Positions 19,148 through 27,945 of a stretch of 64,000 nucleotides of DNA are shown one piece after another (within the stretch, counting starts at the first letter, position 1; each line of letters starts with the position of its first letter). The notes under the pieces are model-generated. The model was not told the origin of the DNA. It saw nothing but the letters and a program-made list of their open reading frames with translations, and did no database searches. Position numbers and translations under genes: made by a program. Origin of the DNA: Trachythela sp. YZ-2020 (lineage: Eukaryota > Cnidaria > Anthozoa > Malacalcyonacea > Clavulariidae); the NCBI GenBank assembly GCA_016169945.1, contig JADLSH010000164.1, forward strand, positions 496,001 to 560,000, written 5' to 3'.

Positions 19148-19323
19148 ACTTTATTTATTATGTAAGTAAGAAAAGGCTTAAAAATAATACTTACACCTAG
19201 TGATATTATTAATAATTTGGCTAATTCTTTTAATTCTGCTAATTCTTTTAATTCTGCTAATTCTACTAATTCTGTTAATTCTGCTAATTCTGTTGTGCTT
19301 TCTGGCGGTGTTGAATCTGACAT
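19144..19323 (-). CDS. 59-residue protein with ELAELK repeats (Polinton)
   Basis: A short gene, 59 residues. It starts MSDSTPPESTTE, continues with a repeated Glu-Leu motif (ELAELTELVELAELKELAELKELAK) forming an amphipathic helix, and ends in a hydrophobic segment (LLIISLGVSIIF) and a short tail, the layout of a tail-anchored protein. The repeats reflect an imperfect 'aattctgct' DNA repeat, so the helix may expand and contract by slippage. It begins 7 nt after the stop of 19331-20740 and overlaps the next gene by 4 nt. ATG follows AAATAAACA. Confidence 0.6.
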   Translation of the reverse strand: MSDSTPPESTTELAELTELVELAELKELAELKELAKLLIISLGVSIIFKPFLTYIINKV

Positions 19324-19330
19324 TGTTTAT

Positions 19331-20740
19331 TTAAGGTAATAAGAAAAACTTCATAATATACCCTGTTACCACAGTTAATGCTAATAGTATTTGTGTTTGT
19401 GTTCTACTTGTAGGTGGTAGCTCTCTTGGGTAAACTAAATTTAAATCTTCTTTTGGTTTTACATGTGGTACTGTATCCACTGTAGATACTGTCGTAGGTG
19501 TATTTGGTGGTACAACTGGTGTGGTGAGGTCTGCTTCGCTGTCAATCACTATCTCTAAATCTTTGTTAATATGTTCGTTGTGACCAAACACCATATTACC
19601 ACCAACTACCATTAAAATGTTGTTGTAACCTGGTATTTTTTGTTTTAAAATTATCATATCACTTGGTATAAGAATTACACCGGGACTAATTGCAAAGTTT
19701 AAAATTACATTAGTACCTTTTATGGCATTTCTCATGTTAGAAATAGTTACAGTTTGGTCATCTTGTATAATTGTGTCCTCAACTAGTTTCTTAAAAACCT
19801 CTTGTGTTTGTAAAGACTTTGCACCTTTACCAACGATAGCCCATCTGGTACTAGCCTGTGCACCGAGTACACAGTACACATAAGCTTCTAAACTTTGTTG
19901 AAATAACAACTGTCCGGTTTGTGTTAATCCGGTTGACTCTGTCGCAATGAACATTTTGTAGTCGTTCAAACTTCTAATAGTTCTATCACCGCGTTTCTCG
20001 TATCTAATACCTGACTGTCCAAATTTACCAATCTCGGGTTTGTAATTTCTAACGCTGCCATGCGGTTGTTTTGCTAACCAAGTACCCAACTGTTCTTGGC
20101 CTTGATGAAATTCTGTTGACCACTCGTACACAACAGGAATATTAATATTAATTATATTTTTAATTCTTTGGTTTAAAAACCTATTCATCTTACTAGGAGT
20201 CCTAAGAAATCTTCTCATGTGGTAGTACAAATGGAATCTCGCTAAGTTACCCACAAATGTGTTTTCAGACTGAAAATGTTTGGTACTAATACCACAAACA
20301 TAAGTTGCAATGTAAGCGGCCAAACAAGCAGCGAGATATGGATTCTCAGCGTAGTCGTTAAACTTTAACATGTTTTTAGTAACCACAAGATCTGGGAATG
20401 TGGGGCTAAAACTCATAGTATTATTTACAAAAATACTTAAATTACTAGGGTTACCCGCAAAGAGACCTTTTGTGAAACCTTGTACAACTCCCTTTGTGTT
20501 CCAAATTCTTGGTTGCCAATCCAATGCCCATCCAAAAGAAAAACTCTTGGCTTTTATGTCGTAAGCCCTGCCGTTATGTACATACATTATCCTAACAAAC
20601 AAAGTCTTACCCGCATAGTCCTTTACAGGTTGAAACATAAACTTAGTGGCATCTGCATATGGATATTTCTCTTTGAACTCTTGCTTCCATTTTATTTGTA
20701 CTACTAAATAAAATGTCAAAGTTAACTGTATTCGTACCAA
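19331..20740 (-). CDS. Large Polinton protein with C-terminal membrane anchor
   Basis: A 469-residue protein of unknown family. The body is globular (KYPYADATKFMFQPVKDYAG, GLTQTGQLLFQQSLEAYVY, NAIKGTNVILNFAISPG) and is followed by a Pro/Thr-rich linker (about 405-440) and a C-terminal membrane segment (QTQILLALTVVTGYIMKFFLL). It could be a virion membrane or minor structural protein. The open frame runs to 20740, overlapping the start of the divergent gene at 20713 by 28 nt. An ATG with the favoured AATAAA context near 20690 is in another frame, so the true start is uncertain. It is the first gene of a five-gene minus-strand cluster. Confidence 0.6.
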   Translation of the reverse strand: MVRIQLTLTFYLVVQIKWKQEFKEKYPYADATKFMFQPVKDYAGKTLFVRIMYVHNGRAYDIKAKSFSFGWALDWQPRIWNTKGVVQGFTKGLFAGNPSNLSIFVNNTMSFSPTFPDLVVTKNMLKFNDYAENPYLAACLAAYIATYVCGISTKHFQSENTFVGNLARFHLYYHMRRFLRTPSKMNRFLNQRIKNIININIPVVYEWSTEFHQGQEQLGTWLAKQPHGSVRNYKPEIGKFGQSGIRYEKRGDRTIRSLNDYKMFIATESTGLTQTGQLLFQQSLEAYVYCVLGAQASTRWAIVGKGAKSLQTQEVFKKLVEDTIIQDDQTVTISNMRNAIKGTNVILNFAISPGVILIPSDMIILKQKIPGYNNILMVVGGNMVFGHNEHINKDLEIVIDSEADLTTPVVPPNTPTTVSTVDTVPHVKPKEDLNLVYPRELPPTSRTQTQILLALTVVTGYIMKFFLLP

Positions 20741-21354
20741 ACAACATTAAAAATGTGAATTTGAATATATTTCAAACTAACAAATCTAAACTGTACCTCA
20801 GGTCAGCGACTATATTTTGGGAGTTTCATAATATTCCGGGGCAGTACAAAATTACACATGGGAGCGATAATCTTGTGTTCGACAAAGGGTATTGGACATT
20901 TGCCGATATCCAAAATAAACTTAAAGATGAAGACATCACCCTTGTTGCAAACCATCGAAATTCTACATGCTCGATAAAATCTGAAAAAGCTTTAAACTTG
21001 GGTAACAACATAGGTCCTATGTTAGGCTTCCCACCTGACACTGCGTTGTTAAAAAATATCTGGCACGCAAGTGCTAACCATGTCGATGTTAATCATGGGC
21101 TAAAATTTGTAAACATAGAATGTAGTGTTGTAGACTCATTCCAAAACTTTGGATCAGATGGTAAGCAAAGTAAGGTAATAGCATCGTTACCAGTTACCAC
21201 AACACAAGGGCTATTAGATACCACCTCATTTTACGACAACATTAAATCAAAGACTCCAATAATTCAAAGATTTAATTCCTTATCGTTTAAACTTACAACT
21301 AACATCGACTTCTATGTAAACATGAGTGCCTTGTTAGAATTAGAAATAGTTTAA
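20713..21354 (+). CDS. Penton-like minor capsid candidate (Polinton)
   Basis: A 213-residue protein beginning MSKLTVFVPNNIKNVNLNIF after CTAAATAAA. It is beta-rich and shows the order SATIFWEFHNIPGQYKI, FADIQNKLKDEDI, MLGFPPDTALL, LKFVNIECSVVDSF and ending RFNSLSFKLTTNIDFYVNMSALLELEIV. This resembles the single-jelly-roll minor capsid proteins that form vertices in Polintons and adenoviruses. It is directly followed (12 nt) by the integrase. The assignment is by remembered pattern and gene position; structure prediction would test it. Confidence 0.55.
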   Translation: MSKLTVFVPNNIKNVNLNIFQTNKSKLYLRSATIFWEFHNIPGQYKITHGSDNLVFDKGYWTFADIQNKLKDEDITLVANHRNSTCSIKSEKALNLGNNIGPMLGFPPDTALLKNIWHASANHVDVNHGLKFVNIECSVVDSFQNFGSDGKQSKVIASLPVTTTQGLLDTTSFYDNIKSKTPIIQRFNSLSFKLTTNIDFYVNMSALLELEIV

Positions 21355-21366
21355 ACTGAGAAATAA

Positions 21367-22380
21367 ATGAGTTTTAAAATAGAACAAGGTCTTAGGGAGT
21401 TGTATCACTCTCCGGGAACCGGTTACCAATCTATCGAAAGGTTATACCAAAAAGCAAGGGAAGCCGACTTAGATGTCACCCGTAAACAAGTTAAAGATTG
21501 GCTTTTAACACAAAAAACTTACACGACAACAAAACAAAAAATTGGCACGCATGTATATCGTAAAACTATCGTTAGTGATCTTGGAGAACAACTACAATTA
21601 GACTTGGTCGATATGACAGAAGGTCGTAAGGGTAGTAATAGTGGTTACCGCTGGATTTTAACAAGTATAGAAATATTATCACGGTACGCTTTCACGGAAC
21701 CAAGTAAAACAAAAGGTGGTCTCGATGTCTCACATGCTATGGAAAAAATACTAGAGGAATTTAAAACCCGGTTTGGTAAGTACCCAGATGTAGTCCAATA
21801 CGATGACGGTAACGAATTTAAAAACAAACATGTCAATGCGTTACTTGCCAAACTTGGAATAAAACATTTTACAACGCTTATTAAAAAAGGTGGCAAGGCC
21901 TTTTTTAACAGAAAGGCAGCCCTCGTTGAAAGACTAAACAGAACTTTAAAAACAACGATGTGGAAATATTTTACTGAACACAATACAAATAAGTGGTTAC
22001 ATATTTTAGATGATGTTACATTTAATTATAACCACAGTGTACACAGAAGTATTAAGATGAAACCCACAGATGTTAACGAGAAAAACAAGGATGAGGTTTG
22101 GATTACTTTGTACGGGGACACTAACGCACTTAAAAAACCTAGGTACAAAGTAGGCGATACCGTTAGGGTTGAAAAATATCACACAGGTACTAGGTTTGTT
22201 AAAGGTTACACAGTTAATTTTACGGAAGAAACATTTAAAATAACAAAAGTTCATCAAGGTGACCCTGTTATGTACGATATACAAGACATTGCAACAAAGG
22301 AAGAAATACACGGTAGGTTTTACGAAAGAGAACTTAGCGAAGTGAAAGTAGCGACAGACGAAACGACAGATGTTAAATAA
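21367..22380 (+). CDS. INT: Retroviral-type integrase (Polinton)
   Basis: A 337-residue integrase with a DDE core: QLDLVDM (Asp79), YDDGNEF (Asp146) and ALVERLNRTLK (Glu188). A helical N-terminal part precedes it and a small C-terminal domain (RYKVGDTVRVEKY, DIQDIATKEEIHGRFYERELSEV) follows. It would cut and join the element ends to the host DNA, giving the 6-bp duplication seen at both flanks. The frame is intact. It starts after GAGAAATAA and its stop directly abuts the ATG of the next gene, a zero-gap junction that suggests joint transcription. Confidence 0.93.
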   Translation: MSFKIEQGLRELYHSPGTGYQSIERLYQKAREADLDVTRKQVKDWLLTQKTYTTTKQKIGTHVYRKTIVSDLGEQLQLDLVDMTEGRKGSNSGYRWILTSIEILSRYAFTEPSKTKGGLDVSHAMEKILEEFKTRFGKYPDVVQYDDGNEFKNKHVNALLAKLGIKHFTTLIKKGGKAFFNRKAALVERLNRTLKTTMWKYFTEHNTNKWLHILDDVTFNYNHSVHRSIKMKPTDVNEKNKDEVWITLYGDTNALKKPRYKVGDTVRVEKYHTGTRFVKGYTVNFTEETFKITKVHQGDPVMYDIQDIATKEEIHGRFYERELSEVKVATDETTDVK

Positions 22381-23720
22381 ATGGACATGCCAGAAATTCC
22401 AGAAGATATACCAATGCCTAAAATGACATCCACGATGTGGGTGCTGATGATGATGATGATGATGATGATGATCTTGATGAAGGTGTTCAAGAAACTAACT
22501 TTGATGATGATCAAGAAACTACCACAAATACCCCTACTGATAATCCTCTTGACGGTTCAACCAACAAACAAAAAGGGGATACACTTGGACCTCAAACTAC
22601 TAATTTGGATGAAAGTATAGCTATTGTGACAGGAAACCCTAATATTGTAAGGGTTGCGTTGGTGAAAGATGTATTTTTAAAATATTTTAATATACATTTA
22701 GATGAGGACGATGGTCAACACACACAGTTATTTCTCACAAAATTATCAGTAAGAAGAAATACTGCGGGTCGTGTTATAGGTATAGATTATGGAGTAGGTG
22801 AAGATAAGTTGGGAATTTATAAAATTAATGCTGATGATGAAATTTCAGTCTCAGCTAGTAAAAACCCAGTAATGACAAGAGCTAAAAAACTGTACGATGA
22901 CGAATTAATTGAAGTCACATTGGAACATGCTAACACTGTGGCTGGTGTGATTGAGAACCAATCTGGTATTGTGGGTAACAAAGAGTTAAACGACAGTGTA
23001 ATTAATAATTCTAGGACCACATTAAATAGTACCATTAACGAGGGTTATGAGGATATTAGATCCCAACACGAAAATATTGAGATGGATAATTTGGGCGATG
23101 ATGGGGGTAAATCTGAGTGGGATAGAGAACTAGAAGCAATTATACAATCTGGCATTCGCAAACAAAATATTGGTTATAAGAAGCAAATGGAGCTTTTGAA
23201 GATCGAGGCAAAAACTTGGCGAGATCGAAGTGAAACAGAACAAGACCCCAGCCTAAAAACTTTATACAGGTCTGTTTCAAAGGTTGCAGAGTTAGAAGAA
23301 GATAACATAAGATTAGAAAACAAAATAAAGCCTAAAATTGCCGAGGCTATAAAAATTTTAGAAGAGGAGATTGAAAACAATCCAATAAAAAAGTTTGAGA
23401 AGTTTAAAAAGTGGGCTAAAAAGAACTTGGGTATCACAGCAGCCTTAAGTATAAGTGTAGCGGGGTTAATAACAGGAATTGTAACAGCAACAAGAGGAGC
23501 TCGCTGTCGGTGCTCGCGGTGTCTCTGCTTTTGGACGCGCAGTTGCAAAAGTACTTAGTACATTAGGTCCTGTATTTGGTGCTATCGGTAGCATTCTATC
23601 GACTGTTCTAAGTATGGGTGCAAAGGGTTAGTGTGGTTGGGTAACAACAGGTGGATTCTTGCGATAGCGTTAGGTTACTTTGCATACAACGAAATTAAAA
23701 CTAGGTCTTATAAGAAATAG
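22381..23720 (+). CDS. Polinton membrane-active structural candidate, frame broken
   Basis: Starts MDMPEIPEDIPMPK immediately after the integrase stop. The main frame (22437-23558) has an acidic Asp run (DDDDDDDDDLDEG), a globular region (VALVKDVFLKYFNIHLDED), a helical region (EWDRELEAIIQSGIRKQNIGYKKQ) and a Gly/Ala-rich hydrophobic segment (ALSISVAGLITGIVTA). The hydrophobic C-terminus continues in a shifted frame (LGPVFGAIGSILSTVLSMG) and again after a third break (RWILAIALGYFAYN) to a stop at 23718. The breaks fall near 22423, 23505 and 23628, the first and last in homopolymers. The layout recalls Polinton proteins with a long glycine-rich membrane tail; an internal capsid or membrane-lytic role is only a guess. 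Confidence 0.6.
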
Positions 23721-23757
23721 TTTTATACAGTAAAAAATATAATAGTAATAAAGTAGT

Positions 23758-24162
23758 ATGAACGGAAGTACAGTAAAACTTGAAACACCCGAAGTATTTG
23801 AAATCCCAAGTTGTTTAACATGGGGTATTGAAAAGTCTAAGTTTAAAAATGGTGGTTATAATGTACCACTTGTCATTGAGGATGATGAAATAGTACAAAA
23901 ACTTACAAATTTGACAAACAAACACAAAACTAAAAAGGTTATGAAAGGTTATACCGGTAACACATTATACTTATCGGTACCTGGTTTAACAGAAAAACAA
24001 CAAACAGAACTTTTAGGTGTTGGCAGATTGTATGTTAGTATTATTTTTGAGTGTAACTCTGTGTATGAAAAACATGAGGGTGGTGAAAGATATTTAAACT
24101 TTAAAGTAAAAAGACTTAGATACGAAAGTAAGTATGTACCAGAAGGTATTGCAGAAGACTAG
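23758..24162 (+). CDS. Polinton protein of unknown function (134 aa)
   Basis: Starts MNGSTVKLETPEVFEIPSCL after TAATAAAGTAGT. It is a compact soluble protein with alternating hydrophobic and polar stretches (LYLSVPGLTEKQQTELLGVGRLYVSIIFECNSV is interrupted here only by my description), suggesting a beta-rich fold. I recognise no family. A single-stranded DNA-binding or structural role would fit the size and place but is not shown by any motif. Confidence 0.5.
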   Translation: MNGSTVKLETPEVFEIPSCLTWGIEKSKFKNGGYNVPLVIEDDEIVQKLTNLTNKHKTKKVMKGYTGNTLYLSVPGLTEKQQTELLGVGRLYVSIIFECNSVYEKHEGGERYLNFKVKRLRYESKYVPEGIAED

Positions 24163-24196
24163 GTTAAATTAAATTAAAAAAACAAAAATATTAAAT

Positions 24197-24235
24197 GTAA
24201 ATTTGTAGCCTTATAGGTATTTTACAAATTTTTAC
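24197..24235 (+). terminator. Stem-loop after 24162 stop
   Basis: GTAAATTTGTA pairs with TACAAATTTTTAC (one small bulge) 35 nt after the stop of the 134-residue gene and before the next gene's start. Confidence 0.6.
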
Positions 24236-24273
24236 GTTACATTCTCGGCTCTCTTCACGCTCGTTTTAATAAA

Positions 24274-24441
24274 ATGGAACAGGATTTAAAAATATTAAAA
24301 GAGGACATCAAAATATTAAAAGAACAAATTAAAAAATTAGAAAAACAAAATAAAACTAGTTTAATATTGGATGAAATTATAAGTATGAACCTTTCAGAAA
24401 GTGAAAGTGATTATACTCCATCTGATTATGATGATGATTAA
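24274..24441 (+). CDS. 55-residue coiled-coil acidic protein (Polinton)
   Basis: A short gene, 55 residues. It reads MEQDLKILKEDIKILKEQ, a heptad-repeat helix, then a Ser/Glu/Asp-rich tail ending SDYDDD. It is likely an oligomerising small protein. The start follows TTTTAATAAA, the same leader as elsewhere in the element. It is convergent with 24516-24995 and the two are separated by a perfect 12-bp palindromic stem-loop. Confidence 0.55.
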   Translation: MEQDLKILKEDIKILKEQIKKLEKQNKTSLILDEIISMNLSESESDYTPSDYDDD

Positions 24442-24458
24442 AATAGGGCTAATTTTAA

Positions 24459-24491
24459 TTATATTATATATTTTTTAAGTATATAATATAA
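24459..24491. terminator. Perfect 12-bp stem-loop between convergent genes
   Basis: TTATATTATATA pairs exactly with TATATAATATAA around a 9-nt loop between the stops at 24441 and 24516. Confidence 0.75.
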
Positions 24492-24515
24492 CACACACAC
24501 ACACAAACTTATTTC

Positions 24516-24995
24516 TTAGTTCTCAGATGGAAGGTCTTCACTTGGCTTCGCTTCGCTTGACTCTTCTTCTTCACTTTGTTTATGTTCCGTTATGTTTATG
24601 TGGTTGTAACATAATATACCTAAACCAGACACCGCAAATAAATATTTACTATAATAATCATCTGGTGTGAAACTTGGGAGAAGATCCTTAATAACAAACA
24701 TTATGTTCTCATCCTCCAATATTTTTTCTATAAATTTCCCCTTGTCCCTAATTGTAAAGTAATCTCCACAAAAGTTATCAGAAAGGGATACTGCAAGTAG
24801 TACAAATTTAACTGCCATCTTTTGTCGGTTAAGATCATCCTTATGTTTAATGTACTCGTTCTTTATATTTTTTAATACAGAATGCGTTGCCCTTCTTTTG
24901 TTTCTTAAATATGACTTAGTTTGGTTAATAAAACCTTTCTCAGCGAGATCTATTAACTCGCTGCGTAATGTTTCAGTCTCTTCTGTAGTGTCCAT
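24516..24995 (-). CDS. Polinton helical protein of unknown function (159 aa)
   Basis: A mostly helical protein starting MDTTEETETLRSELIDLAEKG. It has a basic stretch (YLRNKRRATHSVLKNIKNEYIKH), a hydrophobic core (KFVLLAVSLSDNFCG, YLFAVSGLGILCYN) and an acidic C-terminal tail rich in Ser/Glu (EEEESSEAKPSEDLPSEN). No domain is recognised. The ATG follows TAATAATAAA. It lies upstream of nothing on its strand and is separate from the ATPase gene, which ends at 25054. Confidence 0.52.
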   Translation of the reverse strand: MDTTEETETLRSELIDLAEKGFINQTKSYLRNKRRATHSVLKNIKNEYIKHKDDLNRQKMAVKFVLLAVSLSDNFCGDYFTIRDKGKFIEKILEDENIMFVIKDLLPSFTPDDYYSKYLFAVSGLGILCYNHINITEHKQSEEEESSEAKPSEDLPSEN

Positions 24996-25053
24996 TTATT
25001 ATTATAAAACATAATTTTAGGTTGTTTTACAATATTTTTACAGTGTTTTTATT

Positions 25054-25644
25054 TTAAAATATTATTTTATGTGATCGGGGATATCTTAGGTTAATCTCTA
25101 ACCATGCATATTTGTTTTCTTTGAGAGCATTTCTTAGGGCTAATTGTTCTTGTTTTGGAATGTCTAAGAACTCATCTGTTATTGTTTTCCATGCAAGGGC
25201 ACTGGGTGTATCAAAAATTACTAATTTTGCAATGTTCTCACGATAGGAGGGTGTTATTGCTGTTAATTTTTGTGTAACCACTATTGTACTTAGGTTGTAA
25301 TGCCTGGCCGAGAAAGCTAAGTTAACAAGTTCGGATGTTCTGGTTTTAACAGATTTTGAACTCGCACAGTCATCTAATATTATTAGGGAATTAGTACCTT
25401 TGAAGTTATCGGAGATGTATTTTAAGAAACTTTCTACTTGGTCTTGGTCACATTGTATTGCATAGAACCCCTTGGAGTCCTTATACTTCCAATCTTGGTA
25501 TGTTTTGTTGTACTCAAATGTTGGACATATAAGGAATATGTATTGGAAGTGGTTCTTATACTCGCTGGTTAAAAGATCTAATAGGTAATATGTTTTACCA
25601 CACTCCGTTGCGCCAACTATAAGCATGTTAAATGGTGTATTCAT
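25054..25644 (-). CDS. ATP: A32-like genome-packaging ATPase (Polinton)
   Basis: A 196-residue P-loop NTPase with Walker A GATECGKT (residues 11-18) close to the N-terminus and Walker B LIILDDC (87-93). A sensor-like segment follows (STIVVTQKLTAI). This short FtsK/HerA-type ATPase is the Polinton and poxvirus A32-like packaging motor that would drive DNA into a capsid. The frame is intact. The start follows AAATAAATAAA. It is 20 nt downstream of the collagen-like gene on the same strand. Confidence 0.9.
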   Translation of the reverse strand: MNTPFNMLIVGATECGKTYYLLDLLTSEYKNHFQYIFLICPTFEYNKTYQDWKYKDSKGFYAIQCDQDQVESFLKYISDNFKGTNSLIILDDCASSKSVKTRTSELVNLAFSARHYNLSTIVVTQKLTAITPSYRENIAKLVIFDTPSALAWKTITDEFLDIPKQEQLALRNALKENKYAWLEINLRYPRSHKIIF

Positions 25645-25664
25645 TTTATTTATTTAGTTTAGTA

Positions 25665-27377
25665 CTAACCAACCTTTGTGAAAAATATCATAGCATCGTA
25701 AACATCGTAGAGAAGATAACTGTAAAAGTCACCAAAGTAATCTGTGTAAGATTTTAGTTCGACTGTCGCTCCTTTTGCAATGGTAATAACACCTTCCATG
25801 TAAATGTGTTGGGGTATGTTATCATATACAGCACCATCAGTTAAAAATTCAAAGTTTATTTTTTTAGTATTTTCAACATAAATGCATGTTATAATATCTG
25901 CGTAACTACCAAAATCTGTTGAGTACCAACCTTTGGTGGAGGTTACAACAGGATCCCCTTTTTCATGTTTAGTTGGTTGTAAAGTCATTTTGTATTTAAC
26001 TATGTAGGTTCCTTGTTGACCTACTATCGTTGAAAATATTTTATTGTTATTTCTTACACATGCAATATTATCGTCTCCTGTTATGTATGAGTTCTTTCCT
26101 TTTTTTATGAGAAAACTTACAGAAGGTGTGAAAGTGTCACCCTTATCACCTTTGTTTCCAGTGCTCCCCTGATGACCTGTGTCGCCTTTGTCGCCTTTGT
26201 TACCTTTTTGACCACGAGACCCTGAGTTTCCCTGACCGCCAATACTACCGGTATCGCCTTTTGAACCAACCATACCTGTGAACCCTCGTGGGCCTATGTC
26301 GCCTTTTACACCTTGTAGTCCTGGTTGACCGTCATAACCGATGTCTCCTGTAAGACCAACAATACCTCGTGGACCAAGATTTCCACGGTCACCTTTTAGA
26401 CCTTGTGGTCCAGTATGTCCAATTAGTCCTTGGGAACCTTGGGGACCAGTGACACCTTGTTGTCCATCGACACCTTTGGGTCCAATTGGTCCTTGGGAAC
26501 CAGTGGCACCTGTGGCACCTGTGTCACCTTTTGACCCAGTGTCACCTTTTTGTCCAGACCCAGACCCAGACCCCGAAACACCAGTGTCACCTTTTAGACC
26601 TTTTGGTCCTTGCGAACCTTGGGGACCTGTGACACCTTGTAGTCCTTGTTGTCCTTGGGGACCGGTGTTCCCCGTCAGACCTTTGGAACCAGTGACACCT
26701 TGCATACCTTGGGTACCTGGGTTACCATTAGGACCATGTGGACCATCGTCACCTTTGTGTCCTTTTGGACCTTGGGGGCCAGTGTTTCCAGTCAGACCTT
26801 GTTGTCCTTGGGAGCCAGTGTTTCCCGTTAGTCCTTTTGGACCGGTGACACCTTGCATTCCTTGGGGACCAGTGGCACCTGTGTCACCTTTTTGACCTTG
26901 AGATCCGGATCCAGATCCTGACCCTGGTGGTCCTTGGGGGCCAGTGGCACCTGTGTTTCCATTTAGACCTTGTTGTCCTTGGGGACCAGTGTTTCCAGTC
27001 AGTCCTTTTGAACCAGTGACACCTTGAAGTCCTTGTATACCTGTGTTGCCATTAGGACCAGATGCACCATCGTCACCTTTGCGTCCTTTTGATCCTTGGG
27101 GACCAGTATTTCCATTTAGTCCTTGTTGTCCTTGGGGTCCAGTGTTTCCAGTCAGTCCTTTGGAACCTGTGACACCTTGTAAACCCTGGATACCTGTGTT
27201 TCCAACATTACCTTTTAAACCTTTGTCACCCTTAAACCCTTTAAGACCTCTTGGTCCTGGATTACCCTGTTCGCCTTGTATTCCGTCAGGCCCTTGCGGA
27301 CCAGATGATCCTTGTGGCCCTTGTTGACCACCTGTTGTGTAACGGTTATCTTTTGTGTATCCAAATGCTAATGCCAT
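25665..27377 (-). CDS. Collagen-like fibre protein with C-terminal head (Polinton)
   Basis: A 570-residue protein. The N-terminus (MALAFGYTKDNRYTT) matches the first residues of the next two genes. Residues about 19-414 are G-X-Y triplets rich in Pro, Gln, Lys and Asp, interrupted at two places by SGSGSGS-type hinges. The last 156 residues form a non-collagen domain (beta-rich; SYITGDDNIACVRNN, GTYIVKYKMTL, HIYMEGVITIAKGATVELKSY) that resembles C1q/TNF-type trimeric heads. The layout anchor-shaft-head suggests a trimeric virion spike that could bind a host or cell surface; this is inference from architecture. The 18- and 27-bp internal repeats could recombine to change shaft length. Confidence 0.85.
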   Translation of the reverse strand: MALAFGYTKDNRYTTGGQQGPQGSSGPQGPDGIQGEQGNPGPRGLKGFKGDKGLKGNVGNTGIQGLQGVTGSKGLTGNTGPQGQQGLNGNTGPQGSKGRKGDDGASGPNGNTGIQGLQGVTGSKGLTGNTGPQGQQGLNGNTGATGPQGPPGSGSGSGSQGQKGDTGATGPQGMQGVTGPKGLTGNTGSQGQQGLTGNTGPQGPKGHKGDDGPHGPNGNPGTQGMQGVTGSKGLTGNTGPQGQQGLQGVTGPQGSQGPKGLKGDTGVSGSGSGSGQKGDTGSKGDTGATGATGSQGPIGPKGVDGQQGVTGPQGSQGLIGHTGPQGLKGDRGNLGPRGIVGLTGDIGYDGQPGLQGVKGDIGPRGFTGMVGSKGDTGSIGGQGNSGSRGQKGNKGDKGDTGHQGSTGNKGDKGDTFTPSVSFLIKKGKNSYITGDDNIACVRNNNKIFSTIVGQQGTYIVKYKMTLQPTKHEKGDPVVTSTKGWYSTDFGSYADIITCIYVENTKKINFEFLTDGAVYDNIPQHIYMEGVITIAKGATVELKSYTDYFGDFYSYLLYDVYDAMIFFTKVG

Positions 27378-27390
27378 TATTTATTTATTT

Positions 27391-27423
27391 CATAACTTAC
27401 TTACTTACTTACAAAAAGTTATG
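27391..27423 (-). terminator. Stem-loop between 27437 and 27377 genes
   Basis: CATAACTT pairs with AAGTTATG around a loop that contains four 'ttac' repeats, 14 nt past the 27437 stop on the minus strand. Confidence 0.62.
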
Positions 27424-27436
27424 GAATCCAAAATAT

Positions 27437-27937
27437 TTAATAATTTTCAACAATAAGATCTAGGTTTGACTCGTTAGAAAAGGTACCACCATTAAGCTGT
27501 TTAATTTTTACGTAAAACACAGCTATTTTTTTAAAATCAGGATAGTGATCGCTTATTGTAAACTCCTCGTTCAAAATGAATATGTTTGTCGTATGTCCAA
27601 GTTTTTTAGTCATCATGTCTATGTCTTTTAGGTCTACATCAATACCTACACTGCTGTTAACATTGTAAATTCGTAGCGCATATCTTAATGTATGATTGTT
27701 TATCGCATCGTTATCATCAAATATATGTGTCAATAGGGTTAATTTAGAGTTCTCAGTAAGTCCTGGCCCAAAAATATAAGCCACAGGATAACCAGGTCTA
27801 AGCTGGTTTGGTGTTTTGTAGGACCTCTTTGAAATGTTATCATATGTAAAATTGTACTGTAGCGTGTGTGGTGGTCGTCTTGGTTTGTTGTGAATCCAGT
27901 TTGGTTCATCATTTGAGTATCCAAATCTAAGTGTCAT
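27437..27937 (-). CDS. Fibre-associated paralogue 1 (Polinton)
   Basis: A 166-residue protein starting MTLRFGYSNDEPNWIHN. The first residues match the collagen-like fibre N-terminus. It is clearly homologous to its neighbour (27946-28440): both have YIFGPGLTENSKLTLLTH, FILNEEFTISDHYPDFK and a related C-terminus. The body looks beta-rich, compatible with a compact spike or decoration protein. It lies 8 nt downstream of its paralogue and 59 nt upstream of the fibre gene. No external family is recognised. Confidence 0.65.
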   Translation of the reverse strand: MTLRFGYSNDEPNWIHNKPRRPPHTLQYNFTYDNISKRSYKTPNQLRPGYPVAYIFGPGLTENSKLTLLTHIFDDNDAINNHTLRYALRIYNVNSSVGIDVDLKDIDMMTKKLGHTTNIFILNEEFTISDHYPDFKKIAVFYVKIKQLNGGTFSNESNLDLIVENY

Positions 27938-27945
27938 TGTGTATT

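Noticed and set aside
20690..20740. ATG with AATAAA context near 20690 as start of the 19331 gene
   Set aside because: It is out of frame with the body, and a single missing base would not restore it; the true start remains open.
26341..27327. Pro-rich open frames on the plus strand (26341-26895 and 27043-27327)
   Set aside because: They are the antisense of the G-X-Y repeats of the collagen-like gene; Gly codons read backward give Pro. No start context or own motif.
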